From contig NZ_QXIO01000002.1 in assembly GCF_003545765.1 (NCBI RefSeq), positions 310,001 to 374,000 on the forward strand: DNA of 64,000 nt, in the 5' to 3' direction. Below are positions 1-8,815 of this stretch, piece by piece; the first letter of the stretch is position 1; every line of letters starts with the position of its first letter. Made by a program: the position numbers and the translations under genes. The notes under the pieces were generated by a model. It did not search any database. It was given only the letters and a program-made list of their open reading frames with translations, and was not told where the DNA came from. The DNA is from Colwellia sp. RSH04 (GTDB taxonomy: Bacteria; Pseudomonadota; Gammaproteobacteria; Enterobacterales; Alteromonadaceae).

Positions 1-1949
1 GCAAACTGGTTTTTGTGCCACCCTTTTTGAAGTGGCGTAAATAAAATATTATCCAGGCCAAGGGGTTGATAGATAAATTTTTCTACATAAGCATCTAAAC
101 TTAATCCGGTAATTTTTTCTATTAATATACCGAGCAAAATATAATTAATATCAGAATACACAGAGTTCATTTTACTGGTATTTTTAAACGGCACTTTATT
201 GATGATGAGTTGTTTGGTTTTATTGTTATTTTGTGAATAAAAAGCTTCTCCTAAAGCATTATTTTTTTCATAAAATTTAATTTGAGGTGCGTAGCCTGTC
301 TTGTGAGTAAGTATATCTTTCACGGTAATAAACTCGCGACCACCACCTGAATATTCTGGTAAATAAAAACTTAACGGTAAATTTACTGATAAGCGCCCTT
401 CACTAATTAACTTCATTAACGCAATATTAGTTGCAAACATTTTCGTATTAGAAGCTAGATCAAATAAAGTGTCTGTTTCCATCGTCACAGGAGTCGCTAA
501 TAATGTCCCATCATCAGCATATTTTCGCGCATAGCCATAGGCTGAATGTTTAATAACTTTACCTTTGTGCTGTACTAACAAAACAGCTCCGGGGAAGCCA
601 TTAGTAATATCTTTTTCAATTAACAGATCAACAGCTGAAAAGAGGTTATTGGATTTATCGTCACCTGACGATTTTATCTTTGTATCAAGGGGGGTTGTAG
701 TATTCAATTCAGGATATGGAATAGTAATCGTTAATTGTGCTCCCTCTGGCTTTATATTATCAACCATCAAGATATTATCGCCGGTATGCGTACGCTTTTT
801 TAAACTATAGTGATAACGCTTATAAGGAATTAAGGGCTCGGCAATTGATAGTTTTTCACCGTTAACATAAATATCTGCTGATGTTGCTGATAGATTATCA
901 ATAATTATCTCCCCTTTATGTGCGTAGCTTTTAAAAGATGCCCTATTATTGACCAATTCACGACTACTTGGTTCATGCTCAGGAAAGGTTTTAACAAGTT
1001 GGCCTTTCTTCATAAGGTCATTACTTACTCGTTTTGGTAATAGTTCATTTTTATATTGTTCAACAAGTAAAGTTAATTGTTCTGGAAAGTATTTCTCAAG
1101 AAGTGCAAATACGATGGCTGCAGTTTTTGCATCGGCTTTTTTAGATAAATGCCATGGCATAAAGTGTTGTTGAAATGCAAGAATGACCGCTTGGCTTTGC
1201 TCGTCAAAACGTCCAGATATATCAATAGCATAACCATAAGTATTCAGCGCTTTTTGTATTAGCGTTATACTCGGTAATTTTGAAGAAAAGCTTTTGTAAT
1301 ACTTCATCATTACCGCTTCATCATACCAAGCCCCAATACCTGCTTGATATAATTGAAACCAAGGGAACCTTGGGCCAGGGTCTCGTTTTCTTAACGGGGA
1401 AATATCACTATGACCTACAATAGCTGTAGGCGAGATATCAGGATTTTCTCGCAAAATAGATTTTAATAATTCAATGAGTAGTTCAATTTGTTGAGCTTGA
1501 AAGTCAGGATAGAAACAAACAGGCATTTGTTTAACATGTGTTGATGAAAATTCAACAGATTTACAGTTGGCTTCATTGACTAATTCAATGCCAATAGACT
1601 GATCATTTAAGTTTTCTCGCTTTTGCCAAGCACTCTCACCAGAGTGCCATGCTCTTTTATTTTCATCAACTAACTGAACTACCTTTATATCTTCTTGATG
1701 ATAAGTAGCATCATGTAATTGAGGAATAAGGTAATGTGCACTGGCAACACCTTGAGAAGTAAGTGCATTTAAAGAATTTTGATAGTTTCCTGCAGTATAA
1801 TGTAAAACAACAAACTTAATACGCTCACTATAATTTTCTGATTTAGGCTGCAATTTTGTTGGTGTAGAGCAACTGATTATAAAAAATAATAACAAAGTCA
1901 CAATCAATAAATGTTTACCTGAGTGACAATAACTTCCTGTTCTGTGCAT
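1..1949 (-). CDS. Amidase / PBP4B-like serine hydrolase fusion lipoprotein, 3' end outside window
   Basis: Reading leftward from the ATG at 1949, the frame stays open to the window edge (about 649 residues visible). The N-terminus is a lipoprotein signal (hydrophobic stretch, then IISC at about residues 25-28), so the protein should be anchored in the envelope. Residues about 45-210 look like an AmpD/AmiD-type N-acetylmuramoyl-L-alanine amidase: FVVLHYTA, WHSGES, SIGIELVN and GHSDISPLRKRDPGP fit the zinc-site and substrate-site blocks. Residues about 220-300 resemble a peptidoglycan-binding domain. From about residue 440 a second enzyme begins: GFPGAVLLVQ, then SNTK near residue 501 (the SxxK nucleophile motif) and YSDINY (YxN-like), as in class C beta-lactamase/PBP4B hydrolases. 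The product probably trims peptide from glycan and also acts on muropeptide side chains. The C-terminal part is not visible. I followed the frame codon by codon from 1949 to about 420 and found no frameshift. Confidence 0.85.
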   Translation of the reverse strand, partial: MHRTGSYCHSGKHLLIVTLLLFFIISCSTPTKLQPKSENYSERIKFVVLHYTAGNYQNSLNALTSQGVASAHYLIPQLHDATYHQEDIKVVQLVDENKRAWHSGESAWQKRENLNDQSIGIELVNEANCKSVEFSSTHVKQMPVCFYPDFQAQQIELLIELLKSILRENPDISPTAIVGHSDISPLRKRDPGPRFPWFQLYQAGIGAWYDEAVMMKYYKSFSSKLPSITLIQKALNTYGYAIDISGRFDEQSQAVILAFQQHFMPWHLSKKADAKTAAIVFALLEKYFPEQLTLLVEQYKNELLPKRVSNDLMKKGQLVKTFPEHEPSSRELVNNRASFKSYAHKGEIIIDNLSATSADIYVNGEKLSIAEPLIPYKRYHYSLKKRTHTGDNILMVDNIKPEGAQLTITIPYPELNTTTPLDTKIKSSGDDKSNNLFSAVDLLIEKDITNGFPGAVLLVQHKGKVIKHSAYGYARKYADDGTLLATPVTMETDTLFDLASNTKMFATNIALMKLISEGRLSVNLPLSFYLPEYSGGGREFITVKDILTHKTGYAPQIKFYEKNNALGEAFYSQNNNKTKQLIINKVPFKNTSKMNSVYSDINYILLGILIEKITGLSLDAYVEKFIYQPLGLDNILFTPLQKGWHKNQF

Positions 1950-2254
1950 AACGATATATAACCTTATGTTTCATTTAACCAGTAAAGTGAAAATATTTAT
2001 GAGCTGTCATTAATGAAAACTCTATCGCGGTAACTGTTTTGCTTCAAGGACGTTATCTCATTCGTCACTAAACGACATGGACATTTACGTATAGCCTTTA
2101 TAAGATAACTCATATAAATACTGCTATTCATCATCGCTAATGTTACACTGATATGTATTCTTACGGTATTAATTTACCTTGTATATTACTGACTTCAATA
2201 GCCTTTCACATTTAAGTCAGTTTGTTCGATTAGCGATACAACGTTCTCCGTTAT
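1950..2254. other. Divergent intergenic region between the amidase fusion and alr
   Basis: About 305 bp separate two divergently transcribed cell-wall genes. The stretch is AT-rich and must hold both promoters, but I see no near-consensus -35/-10 pair that I would defend and no clear operator. No open frame of useful length is present. Confidence 0.5.
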
Positions 2255-3346
2255 ATGAAATATATTTCTCGTAATACTAAAGCCGTTATAGACTTAACAG
2301 CGCTTGTGCATAATTATCAATACATATCAAGTTTAGCGCCTCAAAGTAAAACCATTGCCGTTATAAAAGCCAATGGTTATGAACATTGTGCTATTGAAGT
2401 TGCCAAAACACTTGAAGCATATGTCCCCGCTTTCGCCGTAGCCTTTGTAGACGAAGCACTAACATTACGTAATGCTGGTATTCAAAGCCCTATTTTAGTA
2501 CTAGAAGGACCTTTTCAACACAGTGATTTTACCATAGCCATCGAACAAGATTTATCGCTTATGTTACATACACATGAGCAAATTTCTTGGCTGAAAGATA
2601 ACGAAGATAAATATCTAGGCGATGTATGGTTAAAAGTTGATACTGGCATGAACCGTTTAGGTTTTAGAGTTGAAGAAATATCAAGTGTCATTGCATCACT
2701 AAATAACAAGCATCACAGTAAATTAGTTTTGTGTAGTCACTTTTCTTGTGCAGAAGATAAGGAAAACCCAAAAACCACCAAGCAAATCTCACAAGTAAAA
2801 GCATTAGTAAAGCAATACGATTGCCAGTTCAGTATGGCAAATTCTGCAGGTATATTAAATTGGCCAGAAAGTCATGGACATTTCAACCGTCTTGGTCTTT
2901 CATTATATGGCGTAAGTCCAATAGAGCCATGTGTTATAGTAGAGCCACTTAAGCCTGTGATGACCTTAGAGGCAGAAATTATCGCGATAAGAAAAGTTTT
3001 AGAAGGAGAAACCGTGGGCTATGGAGATACTTGGCAAGCTAAGCGTCTATCGACTATTGCTGTCATTGCTATTGGCTACGCTGACGGTTACCCAAGAAAT
3101 GCCAAAGCAGGTACGCCAGTCTTTGTAAACGGAGAAATAGCACCACTTGTTGGTAGAGTATCGATGGATATGATCACTATTGATGTTACAGGGATAACTA
3201 AGATAAATGTAGGGGATATTGTCGAGTTATGGGGCAAAAATGTCTCTGTTGATACTATAGCTAAACATTCTGATTCTATTAATTATGAATTACTCACAAG
3301 GTTATCTGCAAGGCTGCCAAAAACATTCATAGAAAACAACGTGTAA
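2255..3346 (+). CDS. alr: Alanine racemase
   Basis: PLP-dependent racemase making D-alanine for peptidoglycan. The length of 363 residues is normal for the family. The PLP-binding lysine is K38 in AVIKANGYEH (families usually show VVKANAYGHG), and the second catalytic base should be the tyrosine of AIGYADGYPR near residue 272. GRVSMDM near residue 300 is also a family signature. The ATG at 2255 has no strong ribosome-binding site in front of it, but the N-terminal beta-strand (AVIDLTALVHN) starts at once, so little could be missing. It stands divergent to the envelope amidase fusion, so two cell-wall enzymes share an upstream region. A single-gene unit is likely. Confidence 0.95.
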   Translation: MKYISRNTKAVIDLTALVHNYQYISSLAPQSKTIAVIKANGYEHCAIEVAKTLEAYVPAFAVAFVDEALTLRNAGIQSPILVLEGPFQHSDFTIAIEQDLSLMLHTHEQISWLKDNEDKYLGDVWLKVDTGMNRLGFRVEEISSVIASLNNKHHSKLVLCSHFSCAEDKENPKTTKQISQVKALVKQYDCQFSMANSAGILNWPESHGHFNRLGLSLYGVSPIEPCVIVEPLKPVMTLEAEIIAIRKVLEGETVGYGDTWQAKRLSTIAVIAIGYADGYPRNAKAGTPVFVNGEIAPLVGRVSMDMITIDVTGITKINVGDIVELWGKNVSVDTIAKHSDSINYELLTRLSARLPKTFIENNV

Positions 3347-3399
3347 TTGAGTCGTATTATAACTAACAACTATGTTGTTTATATGCGATTAATGTGCAG

Positions 3400-4683
3400 T
3401 TAATGTAATGAAGTTTGTGCCGCAATTTCAACTCTGTTCCTTCCCCTTTCTTTTGCCATATACATTGCTTTATCAGCATCATTAATCAAATCTTCAAAAT
3501 TTTTATGGTTACTTGTTAATGAACTAATACCAATACTCAATGTTATCTTCACTGGTTTGGCATCTTTCTCAATGACATAATTGGCTAACAATTGTTGTAT
3601 TCTATTAGCAATATCAACCCCTCCATCAATATCACAATCAGGTAAAATAACTACAAATTCTTCGCCACCATAACGCGCTAAAAAGTCTATATCTCTTATA
3701 GCTTCAGAACATATTGTACAAAGATGTTTTAACACTGCATCACCAAACAGGTGACCATATTCATCATTAATATTTTTAAACAAATCACAATCGAGTAATA
3801 AAAGGGTTAATTGCTTTTTACCACGCACTGCGCGTGATAACTCCATACTACCACGCTCAAAAAGCGCGCGACGATTAGCCACTTTTGTTAACGGGTCAGT
3901 ATCAGATAATTGTTGTAGGTTTTTAGTCTTTTCTTCAACAACTTTTTTCATTTCTTCTAATGAAATAGTTGTCTCACTTAACTTATGATTCATGGCGTTA
4001 AATGCTTTAACAATACTATCGAACTCTACCGTTTGATGTGACAACTTAATTTTTTGAAAATTACCACTATGATTAGCTTCAAAGGCTTTTTTTACTTCTT
4101 TTAACGATAGCGTAAAAATTCTGGATAGCTTAACGCCACCGACAAAGACAATAAGAAAACATAAAACAAACGTTAATATAATTACAATAACTTGTTGCTT
4201 GATGACTTGGTGAATATCTTTTTTAACAATTGAAGATAGTTGCACCGAGTCAGAACGGATTGACTCTAACTGTGTCATTAATCTCACTTTAAAATGGTTT
4301 TTAACCGAAGGCTTAATTGGATTTTTTCGACTTAATGCAATTTGATCATAAAGGTGTCGCACATTGTCATTCTGGCTTTTAATACTGTTTTGTATTGTTT
4401 GTTGCGCTGCAGTTAATTTAGGGGGAATTTTTAATAGTGTTGAAAGCTTATTGTGCCAATATAACCAATTATTATCATTGTAATCTATGGCATATATGTC
4501 ACCACTGATCATTAATTGTTTTAGTGTATTAGTGTGATTATCGACTCGTTGAGCATAATTTTCTCGTTTAAAAGCTAACTCTACCGTTAATGATGACCAG
4601 AGTATACTCATCATCAAAATAGTAAAAATTGTTCCGCAAATTATAGAAAATATGAAAACTTGTTTGGATAAATTTATTTTCAT
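3400..4683 (-). CDS. Membrane-bound GGDEF diguanylate cyclase
   Basis: Predicted to make cyclic di-GMP in response to an envelope signal. Transmembrane segment 1 lies at about residues 8-30, a periplasmic helical region at about 31-160, transmembrane segment 2 at about 165-187, a HAMP-like linker and coiled coil at about 190-260, and the GGDEF domain at about 265-420. The active-site motif is GGEEF near residue 338, so it should be catalytically active. An inhibitory I-site, RDID, lies five residues before it. It is 12 bp behind a periplasmic solute-binding protein on the same strand (5694-4696). The pair probably forms one operon in which the binding protein feeds ligand information to the sensor region. 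No EAL domain is present. Confidence 0.93.
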   Translation of the reverse strand: MKINLSKQVFIFSIICGTIFTILMMSILWSSLTVELAFKRENYAQRVDNHTNTLKQLMISGDIYAIDYNDNNWLYWHNKLSTLLKIPPKLTAAQQTIQNSIKSQNDNVRHLYDQIALSRKNPIKPSVKNHFKVRLMTQLESIRSDSVQLSSIVKKDIHQVIKQQVIVIILTFVLCFLIVFVGGVKLSRIFTLSLKEVKKAFEANHSGNFQKIKLSHQTVEFDSIVKAFNAMNHKLSETTISLEEMKKVVEEKTKNLQQLSDTDPLTKVANRRALFERGSMELSRAVRGKKQLTLLLLDCDLFKNINDEYGHLFGDAVLKHLCTICSEAIRDIDFLARYGGEEFVVILPDCDIDGGVDIANRIQQLLANYVIEKDAKPVKITLSIGISSLTSNHKNFEDLINDADKAMYMAKERGRNRVEIAAQTSLH

Positions 4684-4695
4684 CTATCTATTATC

Positions 4696-5694
4696 CTACA
4701 AGGAAATGTTGACAGCTAACGGGTCAACCTGCAACATTGCGCGACTATCTAAAAATTCATTAATATTAGGGGGTGTTTTCAGATTCATCATTTGCGTTTC
4801 ATTTACCCACGCAGCTTGTGATTTAATTGATAACAGTAGCGATTGATTCAAGGCTAATTTAAATATGTAATCAGGCCATACCCAACGAATAAAATCAGGC
4901 GATAAATCTAATTCTTTAATCACAATATCTTGTGCCTCTTTCGGTTTTAACGCGATGAAGTTAATCGCTGTATTTAATGCTTCTAAAATGCACTTAGCTT
5001 TTTCAACCGTGTAATTATCTGCTTGTTTAGAGATTAAATTAAAACTTAAGGTATTTAAATTTTTAGTGTCATGCACAACGACTTCATTTAACAGTTGTTG
5101 AGCACTTTGATAGGCAAACGGCTCCCAAGGTGCAATTGCATCAACAACGTTATTGATAAAGGCACTACTTAACTCTTCTGGCTTAAAATCCTGTATTTCT
5201 ACTTCATCAATAGAAACACCATGAAGTGCCAGTAAAGTACTTAAAAAGTATTCACTTGCAGTCCCTTTAGTTACCCCTATTCTCTTACCTTTTAAGTCAG
5301 ATATTTTCACTATATTTGACGAAGAACGAGACAGTAATTTCACATCATTGTCTGATTGAACGAACATAGCATGTGTAACAAACTGTTTTTGTAACAAACT
5401 TTGAAAGGCAATAACGGAATCTGAGCTGGTACCAAAATCAACCTCACCACTCATGACTTTTGCAAAAGCCGCCTGACCACCAATGACTTGTTCAAAAGTA
5501 ACAGATACACAAGTTGAGTCAAACGCATTAATTGATTTAGCAACATAGAATGGGGAAGAAAGTGGTGTTTTAGAAACCGCTATGACTATTGGATATTGAT
5601 TTTTTTTCAATAGATGCTGTGAATTACTATAAAGAAACACTAACACGCTAACGAATATGCCAAAAAGGGCTAATATAAAAATGTTTTTACCCAC
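4696..5694 (-). CDS. Periplasmic NitT/TauT-type (NMT1/THI5-like) substrate-binding protein, orphan
   Basis: The 332 residues resemble substrate-binding proteins of the SsuA/TauA/ThiY class: IVIAVSKTPLSSPFYVAK at the start of lobe 1, FEQVIGGQAAFAKVMSGEVDFG, and DLKGKRIGVTKGTASEYFL. The start codon is GTG. The N-terminus has one hydrophobic segment (about residues 5-24) with no lipobox and no clear cleavage site, so it may stay as a membrane anchor. No ABC permease or ATPase gene lies nearby; instead the next gene, 12 bp downstream, is a GGDEF sensor. This suggests a sensory role rather than uptake, as in the NspS/MbaA system of Vibrio, but the ligand is unknown. The transport-family assignment is firmer than the signalling role. 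Confidence 0.85.
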   Translation of the reverse strand: MGKNIFILALFGIFVSVLVFLYSNSQHLLKKNQYPIVIAVSKTPLSSPFYVAKSINAFDSTCVSVTFEQVIGGQAAFAKVMSGEVDFGTSSDSVIAFQSLLQKQFVTHAMFVQSDNDVKLLSRSSSNIVKISDLKGKRIGVTKGTASEYFLSTLLALHGVSIDEVEIQDFKPEELSSAFINNVVDAIAPWEPFAYQSAQQLLNEVVVHDTKNLNTLSFNLISKQADNYTVEKAKCILEALNTAINFIALKPKEAQDIVIKELDLSPDFIRWVWPDYIFKLALNQSLLLSIKSQAAWVNETQMMNLKTPPNINEFLDSRAMLQVDPLAVNISL

Positions 5695-5783
5695 AGTAGC
5701 TTTCCCTGATTAAATCTACTACTGAGTATAGAAAACAAAAAGCTATCTTGCTTAACTTAATATAAAGATATTGCTATAAGTTT

Positions 5784-6461
5784 TTATTCAATCCCGATGT
5801 ATTTATGTACTTGTATAGATAAACGCCAATCATTATCAATACAACTTGTAATAGCAAGTTCAGTTGCTCGTTGTTTTTGGCTAATGGGTTGCAAGTATAC
5901 CGGGGTTGATGTGATGTGATGCTGCTTTAGTAATAATTTTAAATCATCAATGTGCTGTTCAGTGGCTACAGGGTGTTTTATTTCATTAGCTCTTTGCATC
6001 GCACTTGATAAAATTTTGTACCCTCCTCGCATATTTACTTTAGGAGATACCGTTACCCAGCAAGCCTCAGTTGTAATAACTTCAAACGTACCTGATGTTT
6101 CAATTTGTGTACTAAAACCCGCTTGTTCAAGCCCCTGACATAACGGAGTTAAATCAACCATACAAGGTTCTCCACCTGTAATCACAACATGCTTAGCTTT
6201 GAATTTTTGCTCAGATATTAACGACAGAATTTGCTCAACGGTTAAGTTAGACCACTGCTCTGTTTCTGAAGATTTTGCAATTAATGTTGCCGCAGAAATC
6301 TCTAATGAAGGGTTAACTTCCCAAGTATGCTTGGTGTCACACCAAGAGCACGCAACAGGACAGCCCTGTAATCGAATAAAAATAGATGGCTGGCCAGTAT
6401 AAGCCCCTTCACCCTGAATAGTTTGGAAGAATTCATTAATTTTATAATTAGTATGATTCAC
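5784..6461 (-). CDS. queE: 7-carboxy-7-deazaguanine synthase QueE
   Basis: Radical-SAM enzyme that converts 6-carboxytetrahydropterin to 7-carboxy-7-deazaguanine in the queuosine/preQ0 pathway. The SAM cluster motif CxxxCxxC is at C34, C38 and C41 (GCPVACSWCDTKHTW). FQTIQGEGAYTGQPSIFIRL and VVITGGEP are family blocks. The length of 225 residues is normal. The start is a GTG. It is divergent from queC with 97 bp between the two starts, which ties the two pathway steps to one regulatory region. I looked there for a preQ1 riboswitch and did not recognise one. Confidence 0.95.
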   Translation of the reverse strand: MNHTNYKINEFFQTIQGEGAYTGQPSIFIRLQGCPVACSWCDTKHTWEVNPSLEISAATLIAKSSETEQWSNLTVEQILSLISEQKFKAKHVVITGGEPCMVDLTPLCQGLEQAGFSTQIETSGTFEVITTEACWVTVSPKVNMRGGYKILSSAMQRANEIKHPVATEQHIDDLKLLLKQHHITSTPVYLQPISQKQRATELAITSCIDNDWRLSIQVHKYIGIE

Positions 6462-6558
6462 TTTTTGCTTTAGCCTATGGTTTAATTCAAGTAAAATGTT
6501 TACGCTATTTCAAGCGACACGATAACTATTAATTATTATACCTCAAGAGACCCTACAA

Positions 6559-7215
6559 ATGGCTGAAAAAGTTGTTGTTATATATTCCGGCGGCATGGAT
6601 TCATTTACCGTGCTAAACCGTGCACTTAAAGATGGTAAGCAAGTCTATGCGCTAACGTTCGATTATGGGCAGCGTCACGTAAAAGAAATCTCTTGTGCTC
6701 AAACTGTTTGTTCAAATTTAGGTATCCCTCATAAAGTTATTAATATTTCGGCAATTAATGAATTGTTAGCGGGCTCTTCTTTAACTGATGATATTGATAT
6801 TCCACAAGGTCATTATGAAGCAGATAATATGAAATCAACGGTCGTTCCCAACAGGAATATGATTTTATTATCACTTGCTGTTGGCTACGCGGTTTCTGTA
6901 GGAGCATCTCAAGTTTACTATGGTGCTCATTCAGGTGATCATGCAATTTACCCTGATTGTCGCCCAGAATTTGTATTAAAAATGAATGAGGTATGTAAAA
7001 TAGCAAATTATGAAAGTGTTGAAATTTTCAGCCCTTACCTAGAAGTAAATAAGTCAGCTATTTTAACCGATGGAATGACTATGGGCCTTGATTATAGTAA
7101 CACATGGACTTGTTATAACGGGCGTGAAAAAGCTTGCGGTAAATGTGGCGCTTGCCAAGAACGACTTGAAGCTTTTGCTGACAACAAGGTAAGTGATCCG
7201 ATTGATTACGAATAG
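6559..7215 (+). CDS. queC: 7-cyano-7-deazaguanine synthase QueC
   Basis: ATP-dependent amidation and dehydration of 7-carboxy-7-deazaguanine to preQ0. The PP-loop pyrophosphatase motif YSGGMDS is at residues 9-15. The zinc-binding cysteines cluster in [19 protein letters not shown] at about residues 185-200. [13 protein letters not shown] is also characteristic. The length of 218 residues is normal. It is divergent from queE, so the two enzymes that act in succession are probably co-expressed. The K+ channel gene follows 67 bp downstream. Confidence 0.96.
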   Translation: MAEKVVVIYSGGMDSFTVLNRALKDGKQVYALTFDYGQRHVKEISCAQTVCSNLGIPHKVINISAINELLAGSSLTDDIDIPQGHYEADNMKSTVVPNRNMILLSLAVGYAVSVGASQVYYGAHSGDHAIYPDCRPEFVLKMNEVCKIANYESVEIFSPYLEVNKSAILTDGMTMGLDYSNTWTCYNGREKACGKCGACQERLEAFADNKVSDPIDYE

Positions 7216-7282
7216 CGAACCAGCTTAGCGTTAAAATTAGCGAAATATTTAGCTTTAAGTCTTGTCGCTTTTAGGGAATATA

Positions 7283-8236
7283 ATGACAAAAGAACAGTTT
7301 AAAACGGGTAACACTTTAAGAGCAAAGACATATCTCTTACTTGAGAATGAAACAAATAATAATTTTGCTACAAAAGCCGTAACGTTTTTTCTTATTTTCT
7401 TAATTGTTGCCAATGTTACTGCTGTTATTCTAGAGTCAGAAGCGACAATAAATCAACGGTTTGCGACACAGTTTTACTGGTTTGAAGTAGTTTCTTTGTC
7501 AATATTCTGTATCGAGTATTTATTAAGGATATGGTGCTGTGTTGAATCAGTAAAATATCAGCACATGCCAACATATAAGGCTAGATTTCGTTACATAATG
7601 ACGCCAATTGCTGTTATTGATTTTATTGCAATTTTACCTTTTATCATTGCATTATTTTTTACTATCGACCTTAGGTCATTAAGGCTATTACGCGTCTTAC
7701 GATTATTAAAGTTAACCCATTATTTTAAAGGGTTTAATATTTTCATCACTGTCATCGCAAAAGAATTCAAAAGTTTAGTCGCCGCTATGATCGTTATTCA
7801 AGTACTTATTATCATTGCGGCTAGCTTAATGCATATTATTGAAGGCCATACTCAGCCAGATCACTTTGGTAGTATATTAAAATCAATTTGGTGGGCTGTA
7901 GTTACCATGACAACGGTTGGTTACGGTGATGTTGTGCCTATTTCACCGTTAGGTAAACTTGTATCTACTTTTATCATGTTAATAGGTATTGGCTTAGTTG
8001 CACTGCCTGCAGGTATGTTAGCTGCTCGATTCGGGGAAGAGTTGAGAGAGCGTAGAGATACACTTAACCTACAAATTGAACAGGCACTCTCTGACGGAGA
8101 AATTGATCCTAGAGAATATAAAGCATTACTGCTACTGGCTGATAAACTCGATATTGACTCTAAATCGCTTAAACAAAGCATAAAGCAAATGAAAAAAGAA
8201 CAAATTATCGGGAAATGTTCACACTGTGGAAGGTAA
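7283..8236 (+). CDS. Voltage-gated-type potassium channel (six-transmembrane ion transporter)
   Basis: Inner-membrane K+ channel of the ion_trans family, about 317 residues from the ATG at 7283. That start follows a TAGGGA ribosome-binding site at 7272-7277 and is preferred over an upstream in-frame TTG at 7262. Six hydrophobic segments span about residues 25-240. The S4-like helix is arginine-rich (DLRSLRLLRVLRLLKL), and the selectivity filter TMTTVGYGDVVP lies near residue 211. The C-terminal cytosolic tail is helical and charged and ends in CSHCGR, a CxxC knuckle that could bind metal. No neighbour points to a specific role; osmotic or membrane-potential homeostasis is the general expectation. 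Confidence 0.9.
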   Translation: MTKEQFKTGNTLRAKTYLLLENETNNNFATKAVTFFLIFLIVANVTAVILESEATINQRFATQFYWFEVVSLSIFCIEYLLRIWCCVESVKYQHMPTYKARFRYIMTPIAVIDFIAILPFIIALFFTIDLRSLRLLRVLRLLKLTHYFKGFNIFITVIAKEFKSLVAAMIVIQVLIIIAASLMHIIEGHTQPDHFGSILKSIWWAVVTMTTVGYGDVVPISPLGKLVSTFIMLIGIGLVALPAGMLAARFGEELRERRDTLNLQIEQALSDGEIDPREYKALLLLADKLDIDSKSLKQSIKQMKKEQIIGKCSHCGR

Positions 8237-8301
8237 AAACGAAATTTATCGTAGCTTAATGATAAAAAGCTTAAATTAAAAGCAAACGATTTAAAGCACT
8301 T

Positions 8302-8340
8302 AACCACCTTTAGAATTAACTCTTCCGTAAAGGTAGTTTT
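8302..8340 (+). terminator. Probable intrinsic terminator after the K+ channel gene
   Basis: AACCACCTTTA (8302-8312) can pair with TAAAGGTAGTT (8328-8338), about 11 bp with one G-T pair, across a 15-nt loop and followed by a short T-run. It is moderate in strength. It lies between the channel gene and the small gene at 8419. Confidence 0.5.
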
Positions 8341-8418
8341 AATAATAAATCCTTATAACCCCTCGCGTTTGCTTGTTCTAGACTTAAAGAGTATCCAAAG
8401 AAATGTTAAGGATCCTTT

Positions 8419-8631
8419 ATGAGTGCTACTTGGAAATACCCCGCTAGACGATTAATGAAAATGATCGACGCAAACAATGAAACGCAAGTTCATATGTATT
8501 TAGAGCAATTTTTATTATTTCCCGTCGATATACAAGATCGTATTATTGAAGATATAAGTCATTTACCTCACTGTAATAGCGATGCTATCGCAGAAATAAT
8601 CTCAAATCACTCCATCGTCGACTTACGATGA
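8419..8631 (+). CDS. Small hypothetical protein, 70 residues
   Basis: I do not recognise this protein. The ATG at 8419 is preceded by AAGGATCC, a reasonable ribosome-binding site, and a good terminator follows the stop, so the gene looks like a real single unit. The product is soluble, with no signal peptide or membrane segment. It appears helical, with a basic start (KYPARRLMKMI) and a later acidic part (QDRIIEDISHLPHCNSDAIAEII). It could be a small regulator or adaptor, but nothing shows this. Confidence 0.65.
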   Translation: MSATWKYPARRLMKMIDANNETQVHMYLEQFLLFPVDIQDRIIEDISHLPHCNSDAIAEIISNHSIVDLR

Positions 8632-8680
8632 TATTCCTAAACGTTTATATTAACTAATCATCACATCAGCTCGAAATAAT

Positions 8681-8705
8681 AAATAGCTCCCTAGCGGCTA
8701 TTTTT
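8681..8705 (+). terminator. Intrinsic terminator after the 70-residue gene
   Basis: AAATAGC (8681-8687) and GCTATTT (8697-8703) form a perfect 7-bp stem with a 9-nt loop, running into TTTTTCC. It ends the rightward unit before the convergent uvrB gene. Confidence 0.7.
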
Positions 8706-8815
8706 CCTTGCTTCTTTGTTAACTTATCTTCTTAAGCCTACTAGCTGAGGTTAACTAACTTATACGAACTTTATTTAATGCGTTGCTAATAACTTCTCAT
8801 TTACTTCGTTCAAAG

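Noticed and set aside
6462..6558. preQ1 riboswitch between queE and queC
   Set aside because: I could not find the short hairpin with a downstream pairing A-rich tail in the right place. Absence by eye is not proof.
7921..8307. 128-codon frame on the - strand
   Set aside because: It is antisense to the 3' end of the K+ channel gene. Serine- and leucine-rich content is a by-product of the opposite strand.
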